Origin: Pelomyxa schiedti
Taxonomy: Eukaryota; Evosea; Pelobiontida; Pelomyxidae
Length of the DNA: 64,000 bases
Assembly: GCA_020536535.1 (NCBI GenBank)
Contig: JAHLWZ010000615.1
Location: forward strand, 673 to 64,672
Reading direction: 5' to 3'
Positions within the stretch are counted from its first letter, which is position 1. Each line of letters begins with the position of its first letter. The notes under the pieces were generated by a model. It was not told the origin of the DNA. It did not search any database and saw only the letters and a program-made list of their open reading frames with translations. Positions 47,303-56,717 of the stretch are shown here, in pieces. Both the position numbers and the translations under genes were made by a program.

Positions 47303-48859
47303 TTACAAGTACGAGAGTACTTGTATTGCCTCAGAGGAAGAGGGGTTACTGCCGTGATAGATGGTGACTGTGCCTTTGATTACGTTGTAAATGAATGTGG
47401 CGAGGGTGATTGAGGTGTCTGGAGGTGTTGCCGTACGGTAAATAGGCCACTGTGAATCCTGATTATATAGAGGGCTTGTTAGATACTGGAGTGGAAGCTG
47501 TGTTTTCACTACAGACCTGTGTGTCTCCGAGGATAGCTAGTACTTGGTCATATGACATAGGCTCTCCTATTTCCAACATGCGCTGGTATCTATGTATGGT
47601 GCTGTTTCCGGGGCTCTGCGGTACATCCAGTCTGAGGTAGTGGTTGGTGTGTTCATAGTATCCGCCAACTTCCACATCATGAATGTCAACCTCTGGAGAT
47701 GTTAGTGAGGAGTTCCTTTCCGTATTCAGTCACACTTGTTGAATGTGTCTCAATGTTCACCACGCGACTGCCATCAAGTGAGATCAAATTGGTACTGAAA
47801 CCCAGTGCAATGCTGTCTGGTGTGGCCCGGTTAACAAGATCGTTCATATCCACTGAATTAAGCATGTCTCTGTAAACGTGTATTAGAATACTGGTGAACC
47901 GTTTGTAGGATACCTATTAATAAAATAGCGAGCTCTCCCACCAACTACAACATCATTTGGAGGTAGTGCGTTGCATGAGAAGGCAATGCTATCTGTCCAG
48001 CCCGTCGCAAAACCAGGAATATGTGCTAAAAGAGGATTGGCATAGGTTTGGGGAGTTGCATGTTACCAGTGTAAGTTAAAGCAGTGAAATGCCTCGAGCA
48101 CTTCACATCGTCGCACCAAAGTTGTGTGGCACTTAACACGAATAGACCTTTAAGGGTATCAAAACGCGTAGATGTTTGCTTGAATATTACCAGAGACGTA
48201 ATCAGGGCCACCATCCTCATTGTGCGCTACAAGTTTCATATTGTACATATCATTGGCAAGGATATCCGAGCAGTGACCTGCAGAGGCCTGATCCTGACCC
48301 TGATCAATGAGTGTTTCAATTTCTATGCAAGTCAGGAGAAGGTAAAATTCAGTACTGCAAAAACCAGGTTCAAGTGCCAAAAGCATTAAATCCGTAAACT
48401 GCACTTTTGCCCCGTCAGCAAGGCCTTGCAGTTCATCAATTGCATCAGGGTAAAACATTTGATTTTTAGTGAGGAACTGTTAAAAGTTGTTACTCTGGTT
48501 AACGTTTAGGTAGGATGTTCAAACTGTGTTGTATTCATCAATATGGTCATAGTACCAAGGGTACAACGTGTCAGGTAGGTCACGATTGCTGTTTTTTGCG
48601 TTTGGTGTGTTAAAACGCAAGTGTATGTGCATACATTGACATGAACTCAGCAATTGAGGATGCACGACTTACTCCAACTTGGTACCCAAGCTGTAATGGC
48701 ATCAATCCCCCGACAGAAAAAAAAAAAGGGCGTCGTACGTACGTCATACGGGGTGGATGCAACAACAGACAGCATCACCAGTGACTGTTGTGCCACAATC
48801 CCATAACTCATACACGTCAACACAACCCCCACAAACACGTTTCGGTTAAACCCAACCAT
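47303..48859 (-). CDS. Secreted C45-type N-terminal nucleophile amide hydrolase (acyltransferase/tan-like)
   Basis: The start at 48859 gives a signal peptide (MVGFNRNVFVGVVLTCMSYG) followed by STPYD joined across an intron to LGYQVGVSRASSIAEF. Further exons: LYPWYYDHIDEYNT and YPDAIDELQGLADGAKVQF. Then the autocatalytic site: AGHCSDILANDMYNMKLVAH followed by NEDGGPDYVSG, where the Cys is expected to become the N-terminal nucleophile after self-cleavage. Next GWTDSIAFSCNALPPNDVVV, NRATPDSIALGFSTNLISLD and TNHYLRLDVPQSPGNSTIHR. This pattern fits peptidase family C45, which includes penicillin acyltransferase and the insect beta-alanyl amine hydrolase tan. The natural substrate is unknown. It ends SEAIQVLSYL at 47303. 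Confidence 0.85.
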
Positions 48860-48958
48860 AGATAGATAGAATCGGTGATTCTCCGAATTGATTGTTGTGG
48901 AAAACGAAATTGAATCAGAGGAAGGTGTTGGCCGCAGAAAAGTCGCAGGCAACTCGTC

Positions 48959-48983
48959 TGTTGGAGTCCAAACAAGGAAACCC
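48959..48983. repeat. 25-bp dispersed inverted repeat, right copy
   Basis: Exact reverse complement of 42946-42970. It lies in the gap between the divergent C45 hydrolase gene and the following plus-strand gene. Confidence 0.85.
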
Positions 48984-49015
48984 TTTTTCCACTACTTTTG
49001 GAAACCACTGTGGGA

Positions 49016-50877
49016 ATGAGTAAGAGGGAACATCCCACAAGTACTAGTGCGAGCAGGGATACAGGGGCACACAGCGACGTGGTAGTTGCTGGGGCAGGGA
49101 GTGCGGTTCAAAACAAGAGCCGAAGGGTTGCACCCACTGGCGCCGCCAAGGTGCCACAAACGGATACTGAAAGGCACACCGTAGTTCCCTTGAAGGGTTC
49201 GTCTTGTTGTGTTTCGGCAGTGGTGCTTGGCAATTATGGGCCACCGTGTCTGTTTGTTTCATTGTTTTTTTTTTAGGCTCTCACATAGTTATTTTTTTTT
49301 TTTTGTTTTAGTATGCACTACAAATTGGCAGCATGTTTGGTACTTGGTTGCCACACATACCCAGGTAGACCCAAGGGACTTGATTTCATGTATTTCTTTC
49401 TCCCTTTTGCATTTGCATACCAAACAACTTACTGGAGTTCTGTGGTTACTTTTTGTTTCTCACAGTGGGAAAAACCTGCTCTGATATGAGAACCTTCATT
49501 GCTGGGCCTATGATGGCTCCGATTTGGGAGAAGCTACTTAACAGGTATTGACTTTTTTCCCTTGTTTAGTATTGTTATTAGTTACTTTCACAAATAGTGC
49601 TTTGGATTCGTCTATTCCCATAGGGAAAAAGTGTGTACAAGAAGTACTCCAAAAAGCACCTTTATACCGACAGTGTGCCCCCTTCTGGGATGGGATGGAT
49701 TTTATTGCCAAGTGCAAGTGTGTAACTAGGGTAAATCAAACCCAATTGTTTTCTGAAGACGCCTATAGAAACAACGCCCTGTTACCAGCTATTGAACAGT
49801 GCCTCGACGGGTTTATTGGTAGTGAGCCCTCCAAAAACATGAGGCGTGCACGCAATGAAGCTCTTTCGTCCCTTCTGGCTTTGATTACACCTGCTTTGTC
49901 ACTCAAAGTTGTCACACCTCCTTTTTGAGACATTTTTCCAACCCCCATAAGAAAGGTACTGAAAAGGAAAATCAAAGTGTGACACAGAGTAGACTCTTGG
50001 GACGACCTGCAATGCTGCCAGTGGATAAGTGGCCCACAGAATGTCTGCTATTACTCCCAATTGCCAATTTCTAATTGTAACTTTAGCGGAAGAAAAGTTC
50101 TACATACCCTTCCAATGCCAAATTAATTTTCAAGAGATAACAGAGGCTGTTCCCTTTGCAAGATTTCTCATACCGAGTATCCAAAAAACACCTAGCAAAG
50201 GGCTTTTGGTCTTGTTCCATGATATCGACACACAAAACAGTGCTTGCTTCTTCTACACTCCTGAGCAGTTTCCACAGCTTGAGGTGTTTTATTCTTCATT
50301 GTCCTTCATGTTTTTTTTTCTTAAAGTTCAACAGGCCAGAGTCACACCCAGTGACAAATTGCTGGGTCACATGAAAGAAAGTGAACAGGAACCTGGGTTC
50401 ATTCAGTTCCAGATGGCTTTGTCAATTCCACCAGGTCGAAATGTGACTCCAAATCCAGGTTGATTCCCAAGCTACTTTCATTTATTTCTAAATTTGTCTG
50501 TACTTCCTCACATCTACAGTTGAGAACATTTTTTCCAATCTGAGCGAAAAAGCTGGAGAGGAAGGAGGGGAGTGCTCCATGGATGATGTTTCTGATGCGT
50601 GGCTTAACCTTGAAAATGATCAGTTCTGCACTGGAGGTTCTTTCTCATTCCTTTGCCAAGAGCACATTCCCACACTGAACTTGTTGAAACCATATAGGGC
50701 CTGGGATGTTTTGCTACATGCATGCCCCAGCAAATGAGACCACATTTGAGACCTGTTTCATGCAACTTGACTCTAATCCACTTGGTACAGAACTTGACTT
50801 CTGTGGTGATGGGACAGCCTATTGGGATGTGTCATTTGATACAAAACCTCCGACTGCCTCTCTGTCCTATGACTGCT
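49016..50877 (+). CDS. Unknown protein with Cys-containing, possibly extracellular, exons
   Basis: A tentative spliced model. An ATG at 49016 (MSKREHPTSTSASRDTGAHS) starts a basic, Ser-rich exon. Later open pieces are protein-like: GKTCSDMRTFIAGPMMAPIW, GKKCVQEVLQKAPLYRQCAP followed by FWDGMDFIAKCKCVTRVNQT, NCQFLIVTLAEEKFYIPFQC, LSEKAGEEGGECSMDDVSDA, and finally ETTFETCFMQLDSNPLGTEL ending FDTKPPTASLSYDC at 50877. Regular Cys and N-glycosylation-type sites (NQT, NET) would suit a secreted or luminal protein. A hydrophobic TTG-led frame at 49548 before GKKCVQ may be either intron or membrane segment. I recognise no family, and joins are unproven. Confidence 0.45.
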
Positions 50878-51002
50878 AATTCATTTAAAAAAAAAAACAA
50901 GTTGCCAGCAATATCTTTTGTACAAACACTCTACACAAACTATTTTTGTGCATGCAGTGTGCCAAAATACAAAAAGGTGGATGGGACCTCAAGGGGCATT
51001 GG

Positions 51003-52047
51003 TCACCAGTCTTTGATCTCAACCCTGAGTAGTGAAGGTTTTACATTGGTGACAGGAGTGGCTGATGAAAGTAAGCCAACTGAAGAAATTGAAGTGGTGG
51101 TTGTGTTGAGTGTTGTGACTGTTGCATTTTGAACACAGCCACATATTGCCTCGGCTACCTCCTGGCACTCAGATAGCTTTCTGAATCCCACAAGGAGTTT
51201 GTTGTTTCTTGGCCACGCAACTCTGTTGAAGAGAATACTGTAGCCCTTGTAGTAAGCTAAAATTGCAGGAGTTCCAACTGTAACACTCGGTTAGAAAAGT
51301 GGACTTTTTTTTTGGTAAGTACCTATTAGGTCTCCGCAAAAAGAAGGCTAAAAATGTAAAAACAGGCTTATTAGTTGGGCTTTGTTGCAGGGAAAGAGGC
51401 TTACATATTTCTCGTGATTTACAAAATACACAAGTATGTGATGCGTGTCCGTGAGTTTCTTTAGATTGGTGAATCTGCGTGAATGGTCAAAGAGGGGAAA
51501 AAAAAAAGAGAGAGAGATTGAAGAATAACCCCATCACATAAAATAAACATTCCATGATATATATACATATATACCCCACTGATTCAAATAACACAGCAGA
51601 AACATCCATAATATCTCCACACAACACACACAATTGAACGCAAGGAGGGTTCCACTGGACCCCGACAGCCACGATTATGGGCCGGGCCTCCTCGCCCTCT
51701 CCCTCCCGGTCCCTATCGCGCTCCCCTTGCCCTTGCACCCCCACCTCGCTCTTCACCGCAGCCAACACCGCCTCCAGCTCCGTGAACTCGGTGTCGCCCT
51801 TGAGCCCCTCGAGCAGCTCCGCGACGGCCGTCGCGGGCGGGGCCACCACCACCGGCGGCGTCGTCGAGCCCCCCGCCGCCGCAGCCCCGCCCCCTGTCTT
51901 GAGCGCGGTGATGCCCGCGAGGGCCGCGCTCGTGACGCAGCCCATGGACCGCGGGGAGATGGGGAGGTTCTGGGCCGCGGACGACGTGGAGCGGGGCCGC
52001 GACGAGGGCAGGTACATGCTGGCAGCCGTCCCCGGCGACGTAGACAT
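51003..52047 (-). CDS. Unknown protein, possibly PH/EVH1-like, with GC-rich N-terminus
   Basis: Start ATG 52045-52047 (MSTSPGTAASMYLPSSRPRS) in a GC-rich island coding Ala/Gly/Thr-rich sequence. Downstream pieces are FTNLKKLTDTHHILVYFVNH and, after a short intron, VGTPAILAYYKGYSILFNRV followed by WPRNNKLLVGFRKLSECQEV. The order (strand-rich segment, hydrophobic strands, then an amphipathic helix AEAICGCVQNA) resembles PH-like domains such as EVH1/DCP1, but no diagnostic residue supports a name. It ends RVEIKDW at 51003. Its last exon overlaps a 58-residue open frame on the other strand (to 51132). Confidence 0.5.
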
Positions 52048-52354
52048 GGACGCCGCCGACTGGTGCTGCAGAGCCGTGGCTATGATGTCATTGGTGTACT
52101 CGGGGAAGCTCTGTACTCTGCGTGGTTGTTGTGGTTGGTGTGGTTGGTGTGTGTGGGTATGGTTTATTGGTTTTGTAGAGTGCGTTACGGGGAGGGGAGA
52201 GTGTACCCCAGTTGTTTCTTTTTCGATACATGGGTGGGGAGGATGGCCTTGGCTTTATCCATAGTGATTGCTTCCTTGTGTCTCTTCGGGGAATTGACAA
52301 TGAAAAGAAAAGACCATCACAAAAAAAAGCCGGCAAGACGAAGGAAATTCGAAG

Positions 52355-53755
52355 ATGCTGCGGAGGAAGACAATATCGTGGGGGATTGTTATACTTTGCT
52401 TTGTGTTTGGGGTACTAATGCAAAGCACATATGGCAGGGTCGTTACGAGTTTCATGAAGTCTGCACCGCCATCGAGTACCCGGGCTAAATTTGGCCAAGC
52501 CCTTGACCCTAATTCTGGAGACGTGCCTCAAGTTGTGGTGGCATGTTTGAAAGCACTTGTCAAATGTTTGCATTCCATTCACCTGTACTGAAAAACATCT
52601 GACTGGATTGTGCCAGTTATAAGAGAGCCTGGAATTTTTAGGATATCTGGTTCTGCTGTGCTTATTAATAGTATGACAGAGAAATGGAATAAAGGTTTCC
52701 ATCTCCACTTGAAAATCCAACATAACCAAAAAAAAAAAAAAGGACAAGAACCAGATTTGGATTCCATTATAGTACCACATACGATTACTGGACTTTTGAA
52801 AGCCTATTTGAGGTACACAGGCCCAAGTCAAATAGAAAATTCATTTTATCAAAGTCCTTAGGTCTTTGCCTCAACCCCTATTGACATTTGAGCTGTACGA
52901 TAAATTTATTGAAGTTGCTGACGGTATCTATGTGGTGGTGAGCCCATTGACTGATCTTCTTCTAGATACAGGCACGCCTATTCCCACAAGACTTCAGAGA
53001 ATCCGAGAAATTGTGCACCAGTTACCACCAACATATTTCTATACAACGAAGTATCTGCTTGGATTCATGAAGGATGTGACAGGACATTCTGATGAAAATC
53101 AAATGACATCTGCCAATATGTGTGTTTTCCCTTAACTTCAACACACCTGTAATTAACGTAGAGCTACGTGCATTGCTTCCAATATTCTGAGACCAAAAAG
53201 TGAAAAAATTGAATTCGTGGTGACTCACACGCCACTTGTAAATTGGGTGGTTGAAATGATGATTTCTTCCTATGATAACATATTTGAAGTACTGCAAACC
53301 ACCTTTAAAGTTTTTTCCTAAGTGAATTTGGTAGGGGCAGTATCCTACTCCAGCAACCAGCTCTAACACCTCTGCTCCAATAGGCACTCCCCCAGATGCC
53401 TCAGAACAGGTTACATTTTTTATTCGCACATAGAAACCTTACACTTTATCTAGGCGGAGGAAGATTCGGCATGGGAGTTGCGTGAGTCTGCTTATACCAC
53501 ATTTTCTGATTTGCAGTCTGTAATTGCCCTTATTCAACCAAGGCTGCAAAATCAGTACTCAGAAGAACAAATCGCCTATGCAATGAAGGTTGTTGCCGAA
53601 CTCTGTAAGGTAAGTCCTCCATAGCCGCCTGACCATAAACTTATTCCCACGCGGCAGTGCCAAACTGTACCTTTGGATCAGCCTGCGATTGCGCTACCCA
53701 ACCAACCCACTCTGCCCTTTTCAGCTGCATTTTATCTCCCCGACGAAACTGTGTA
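52355..53755 (+). CDS. RhoGAP-domain protein (second in window)
   Basis: A small predicted GTPase-activating protein. A single frame from 52355 begins with a hydrophobic stretch (ISWGIVILCFVFGVLMQSTY), then KSAPPSSTRAKFGQALDPNS. The RhoGAP fold: DVPQVVVACLKALVKCLHSI joined through a 39-nt intron to HLEPGIFRISGSAVLINSM (GIFR arginine finger), PHTITGLLKAYLR, LPQPLLTFELYDKFIEVAD, and TPIPTRLQRIREIVHQLPPT. Later MTSANM..LRAIASNILRP. A 31-nt intron (53310-53340) follows TTFK. The C-terminal part (VIALIQPRLQNQYSEEQIAY) is helical and unrecognised. The start codon is uncertain: an upstream ATG at 52302 in another frame (MKRKDHHKKKPARRRKF) could be used if an extra intron exists. Confidence 0.75.
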
Positions 53756-53828
53756 ATTGCCTTAAACCATTTATGAAATCATCGTAAGTGAGTCACTAAC
53801 CACACCCAAACCCAAAAACAGTAAACCT

Positions 53829-54032
53829 ATGGAATCACTGCTTGGCTACGTACTCTCATACGCCGATAGCATAACAACCTCAATATCACTACTCCTCACA
53901 CCAGATGAGATCTCCCCGTACCTCAACCGCCTCGTCTGGATTCACACCGTAACTTTCTTTTTTTCTTTATGCTATCTAACAAAGCGAACAAACCAAAAGG
54001 CACTGCGTTCGTTAGAGAGTGCTTTGCGATGA
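53829..54032 (+). CDS. Small hypothetical ORF
   Basis: A 67-codon ATG-started frame (MESLLGYVLSYADSITTSIS) in the gap between the RhoGAP and exonuclease genes. A 36-nt intron-like stretch (GTAACT to CTAACAAAG, 53949-53984) inside it keeps the frame open when removed, leaving about 55 residues ending NQKALRSLESALR. Helical character and the intron signature suggest a real small protein, or an extra exon of a neighbour. No homologue is recognised. Confidence 0.35.
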   Translation: MESLLGYVLSYADSITTSISLLLTPDEISPYLNRLVWIHTVTFFFSLCYLTKRTNQKALRSLESALR

Positions 54033-54137
54033 CAGTACTCCCCTGCCTCAATTGAGGTGTCTAGATCTGTATTTTTGTGATAAACAATAAGAATTCGGTG
54101 ATGAACAGAACAGAAAAGAAAAAAATCGCTTCGGTAG

Positions 54138-56663
54138 ATGGACACAGAGGCCCGAGCACTGTTGCGGGAGATCTTGGAACGAGAACCGGATATCAAAGAA
54201 ACTACGACCAGCAGATCAGATTGCACTACTGGTTCTTGTGCTGTTGGTGCCGTAGTGACCGAACCACCACGAACTGAATCCATTGTGTCAAGCGCCGAAG
54301 TTTGTCTAGAAGCGACTCCAGAGAAAAGCGTGACAGGGGAGAAAAAGTTGAACAGAAAGCAGTTGAGACTACTCCGAAGGAAAGAGCGCGCCGAGAAGGA
54401 GAAACGTGATGATCCGTTGCGAGAGCCGTCACCAGAACCAGGAGATGCACAAAATACAACTTCCTGGGCACAGACTGCCAAGGCTACCACTCCCACGTGC
54501 CCCCCAACTGCAATGAATACAAATGAAAGCACCTGTGTGCCGCAGAGCGGAGCCAAAAGTAACAACGGACCACAGCAACGGCGCCAACAAAAAAATACGG
54601 GTAATAAGAGAGGAGGACGGGGGAAACCTACAACTCCAAGGGGAACCACTGGTGGTAAAACATGTGCAGAACAGGCTAACAACCCAAAAGGGAAGTCAAA
54701 TAAAGCACAGAAAGGACGTAAATCCAAAGGTAAACTGAAAGCCCCTGTGGGAGAACCTACAGCAGGACAGAAGCGGGCCGGAACCCCTCAGCACCGCTCT
54801 GAAGACGGACCTACTTCCCCAAATTCAAAGAAACCTAGGAACCAACCTGAGCAAGAGTCGCCACGGTTAACTTCATCAGATTTTTCAAGGTGGTTGGAAA
54901 TAGCACCCATCCCAGTACAAAATCTGAAGACATCCGATTTGGTCGATTTTCTTATCAGTGCCGTTGTTCCAAATATTTTTCAAAGACTACCTTCTCGGCG
55001 TTCCAAGATACCCGTTCCAACACTCCCTGAAGCCTCCAAGGTTATTTTACTTGCACTTGGGAGTATATCGGTTCAAACATTTTACGAATACCGTGCAGTA
55101 CTCGGTACAATTGACCCTCCCGATTCCATTATCAGTGTCAATGCACCGGGTTCAGCATCTAGGTTCTTACCTATGCTGGATTTTGTTGTAATGCCTCCTT
55201 GCTTGGAAAAGGTCAAAATCAGAGAAGTATTATCAGACCAACTCAAAAATGCAGCTAGTACTGGCCAAGTAATCCCACCATGGCCAAGTGTGACCCTTGA
55301 AGATTTCTTAGTGTCACCCGCTTCCATGGTCCAGCACAATTTTAATTTTCCCGCTGAGTATATACCTACTCAGCCTCTCCCTCCTGGCCTTAAAGTCCCA
55401 CAAGACCAGTTGATGGTGGCACTGGACTGTGAAATGTGCTGCACGGCGGACGGTTTGCAACTTGCAAGAGTAAGCATTGTTGATGAACAGTGCAAAGTCC
55501 TATTGGATACCTTGGTCAAACCAGTAAAGCCTGTCACTGACTACATTACCAATATCACTGGCATAACAGCTGAACAGCTTGATGCGGCTCCATTTTCTTT
55601 TGAAGAAGCCCAACAAAAAGTACTATCCATTGTCCATGCTGAAACAATTCTGGTTGGACATGGTCTTGACAATGACCTCACTACCCTGAAAATAGCGCAT
55701 CGTCGGGTTATTGATACCTCCCTGCTTTACAAATTCCTCAAGGACAACAGACGGGCCAAATTACAAGATTTGGCAAAGCAGTACATACACGAAATTGTAC
55801 ACACAGTGGGAACATCACATGACAGCATACAGGACGCCTCACTTGCAATGAGATTAGTACAAGAAAGAATAAAGACAACACCCCACAAAGAACCAGGAAG
55901 GTCAAACACTATTTTCGAGCTTCTAGAATTAGCTTCAGTTGGAGGTCTTTATGTTGATACCCCAGATTACTGCCTCCGGTGGTTTGATTCTTTACCACTA
56001 CAGCACGTACACTACACCCGAAGTATGACTGATGAACAGACAGTTTCTGAGGTACTACAGTCCTTGGATGACAACAAGCTGCGGTTTATTATGGCACACC
56101 TCCATAATCACACCATTTCCGAAGCTGGATCAGAAGCTGATCAGAGACTAGCACTTGCAAGCTACAATACCGCAATTACAGCAATAAAAGAGAGGATGCC
56201 CCCCAATACCATTCTGGTGGTGATGTCTACGCCAGTGAAGTGCCACGAGTTCCAAGTTATGTGCAATAAGAAGTCACACTGCAAGCGCAACAACTTGAAT
56301 ACATGGACAGAGGAAGATGAACGTGATTTTAAACTCCGGATTACTGAAATGAGGAACACATTTGCCCGCATATACTATAATCCTCCCACGGTCCCAATTC
56401 CTCAACCAACAACCAACGGTGCAGTATCTTCTGCGGCCGCGGTTGTAGGAGCATTACCTATTCCTACACCTGTGGAAGCAGTAATGCCAGATGCGGCCTC
56501 AAAGCCAACCGTTCCAGAGGATAAGCCAACTGCCTTAGAGGAGAAAACAAATGCTGTAATGGACACAGATCAAAAACCAGTAACAGATATTGACATGTGC
56601 CAGCCTCCAACCACCGCTCCTAGCCCCCAAGCCTCCCCCAATATTAACAATAACAAGAGTTGA
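54138..56663 (+). CDS. REXO1/REXO5-like DEDDh 3'-5' RNA exonuclease
   Basis: An intronless 841-residue protein. Residues 1-250 are basic and disordered (KKLNRKQLRLLRRKERAEKE, KGKSNKAQKGRKSKGK), likely for nucleolar or RNA targeting. Then a folded pre-domain, and the exonuclease: MVALDCEMCC (first Asp and Glu), YITNITGITAEQLDAAPFSF, ILVGHGLDNDLTTLKIAHRR (second Asp), RAKLQDLAKQYIHEIVH, and SHDSIQDASLAMRLV (His and last Asp). All five DEDDh residues are present. Relatives trim the 3' ends of rRNA, snoRNA and tRNA precursors. A conserved C-terminal region (residues about 590-760) follows, then a Pro/Ala-rich tail. The single exon is striking among multi-exon neighbours. Confidence 0.92.
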   Translation: MDTEARALLREILEREPDIKETTTSRSDCTTGSCAVGAVVTEPPRTESIVSSAEVCLEATPEKSVTGEKKLNRKQLRLLRRKERAEKEKRDDPLREPSPEPGDAQNTTSWAQTAKATTPTCPPTAMNTNESTCVPQSGAKSNNGPQQRRQQKNTGNKRGGRGKPTTPRGTTGGKTCAEQANNPKGKSNKAQKGRKSKGKLKAPVGEPTAGQKRAGTPQHRSEDGPTSPNSKKPRNQPEQESPRLTSSDFSRWLEIAPIPVQNLKTSDLVDFLISAVVPNIFQRLPSRRSKIPVPTLPEASKVILLALGSISVQTFYEYRAVLGTIDPPDSIISVNAPGSASRFLPMLDFVVMPPCLEKVKIREVLSDQLKNAASTGQVIPPWPSVTLEDFLVSPASMVQHNFNFPAEYIPTQPLPPGLKVPQDQLMVALDCEMCCTADGLQLARVSIVDEQCKVLLDTLVKPVKPVTDYITNITGITAEQLDAAPFSFEEAQQKVLSIVHAETILVGHGLDNDLTTLKIAHRRVIDTSLLYKFLKDNRRAKLQDLAKQYIHEIVHTVGTSHDSIQDASLAMRLVQERIKTTPHKEPGRSNTIFELLELASVGGLYVDTPDYCLRWFDSLPLQHVHYTRSMTDEQTVSEVLQSLDDNKLRFIMAHLHNHTISEAGSEADQRLALASYNTAITAIKERMPPNTILVVMSTPVKCHEFQVMCNKKSHCKRNNLNTWTEEDERDFKLRITEMRNTFARIYYNPPTVPIPQPTTNGAVSSAAAVVGALPIPTPVEAVMPDAASKPTVPEDKPTALEEKTNAVMDTDQKPVTDIDMCQPPTTAPSPQASPNINNNKS

Positions 56664-56717
56664 AAGAAAGTATTTCTGTGAGTGCAAAAAGCTGATTTTT
56701 AATGTTTACTTTATCTT

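Noticed and set aside
51634-52488. 284-residue plus-strand Arg-rich frame
   Set aside because: Composition is the reverse-strand shadow of the GC-rich N-terminus of the minus-strand gene starting at 52047. It runs through the RhoGAP start region in a different frame and has no recognisable domain.
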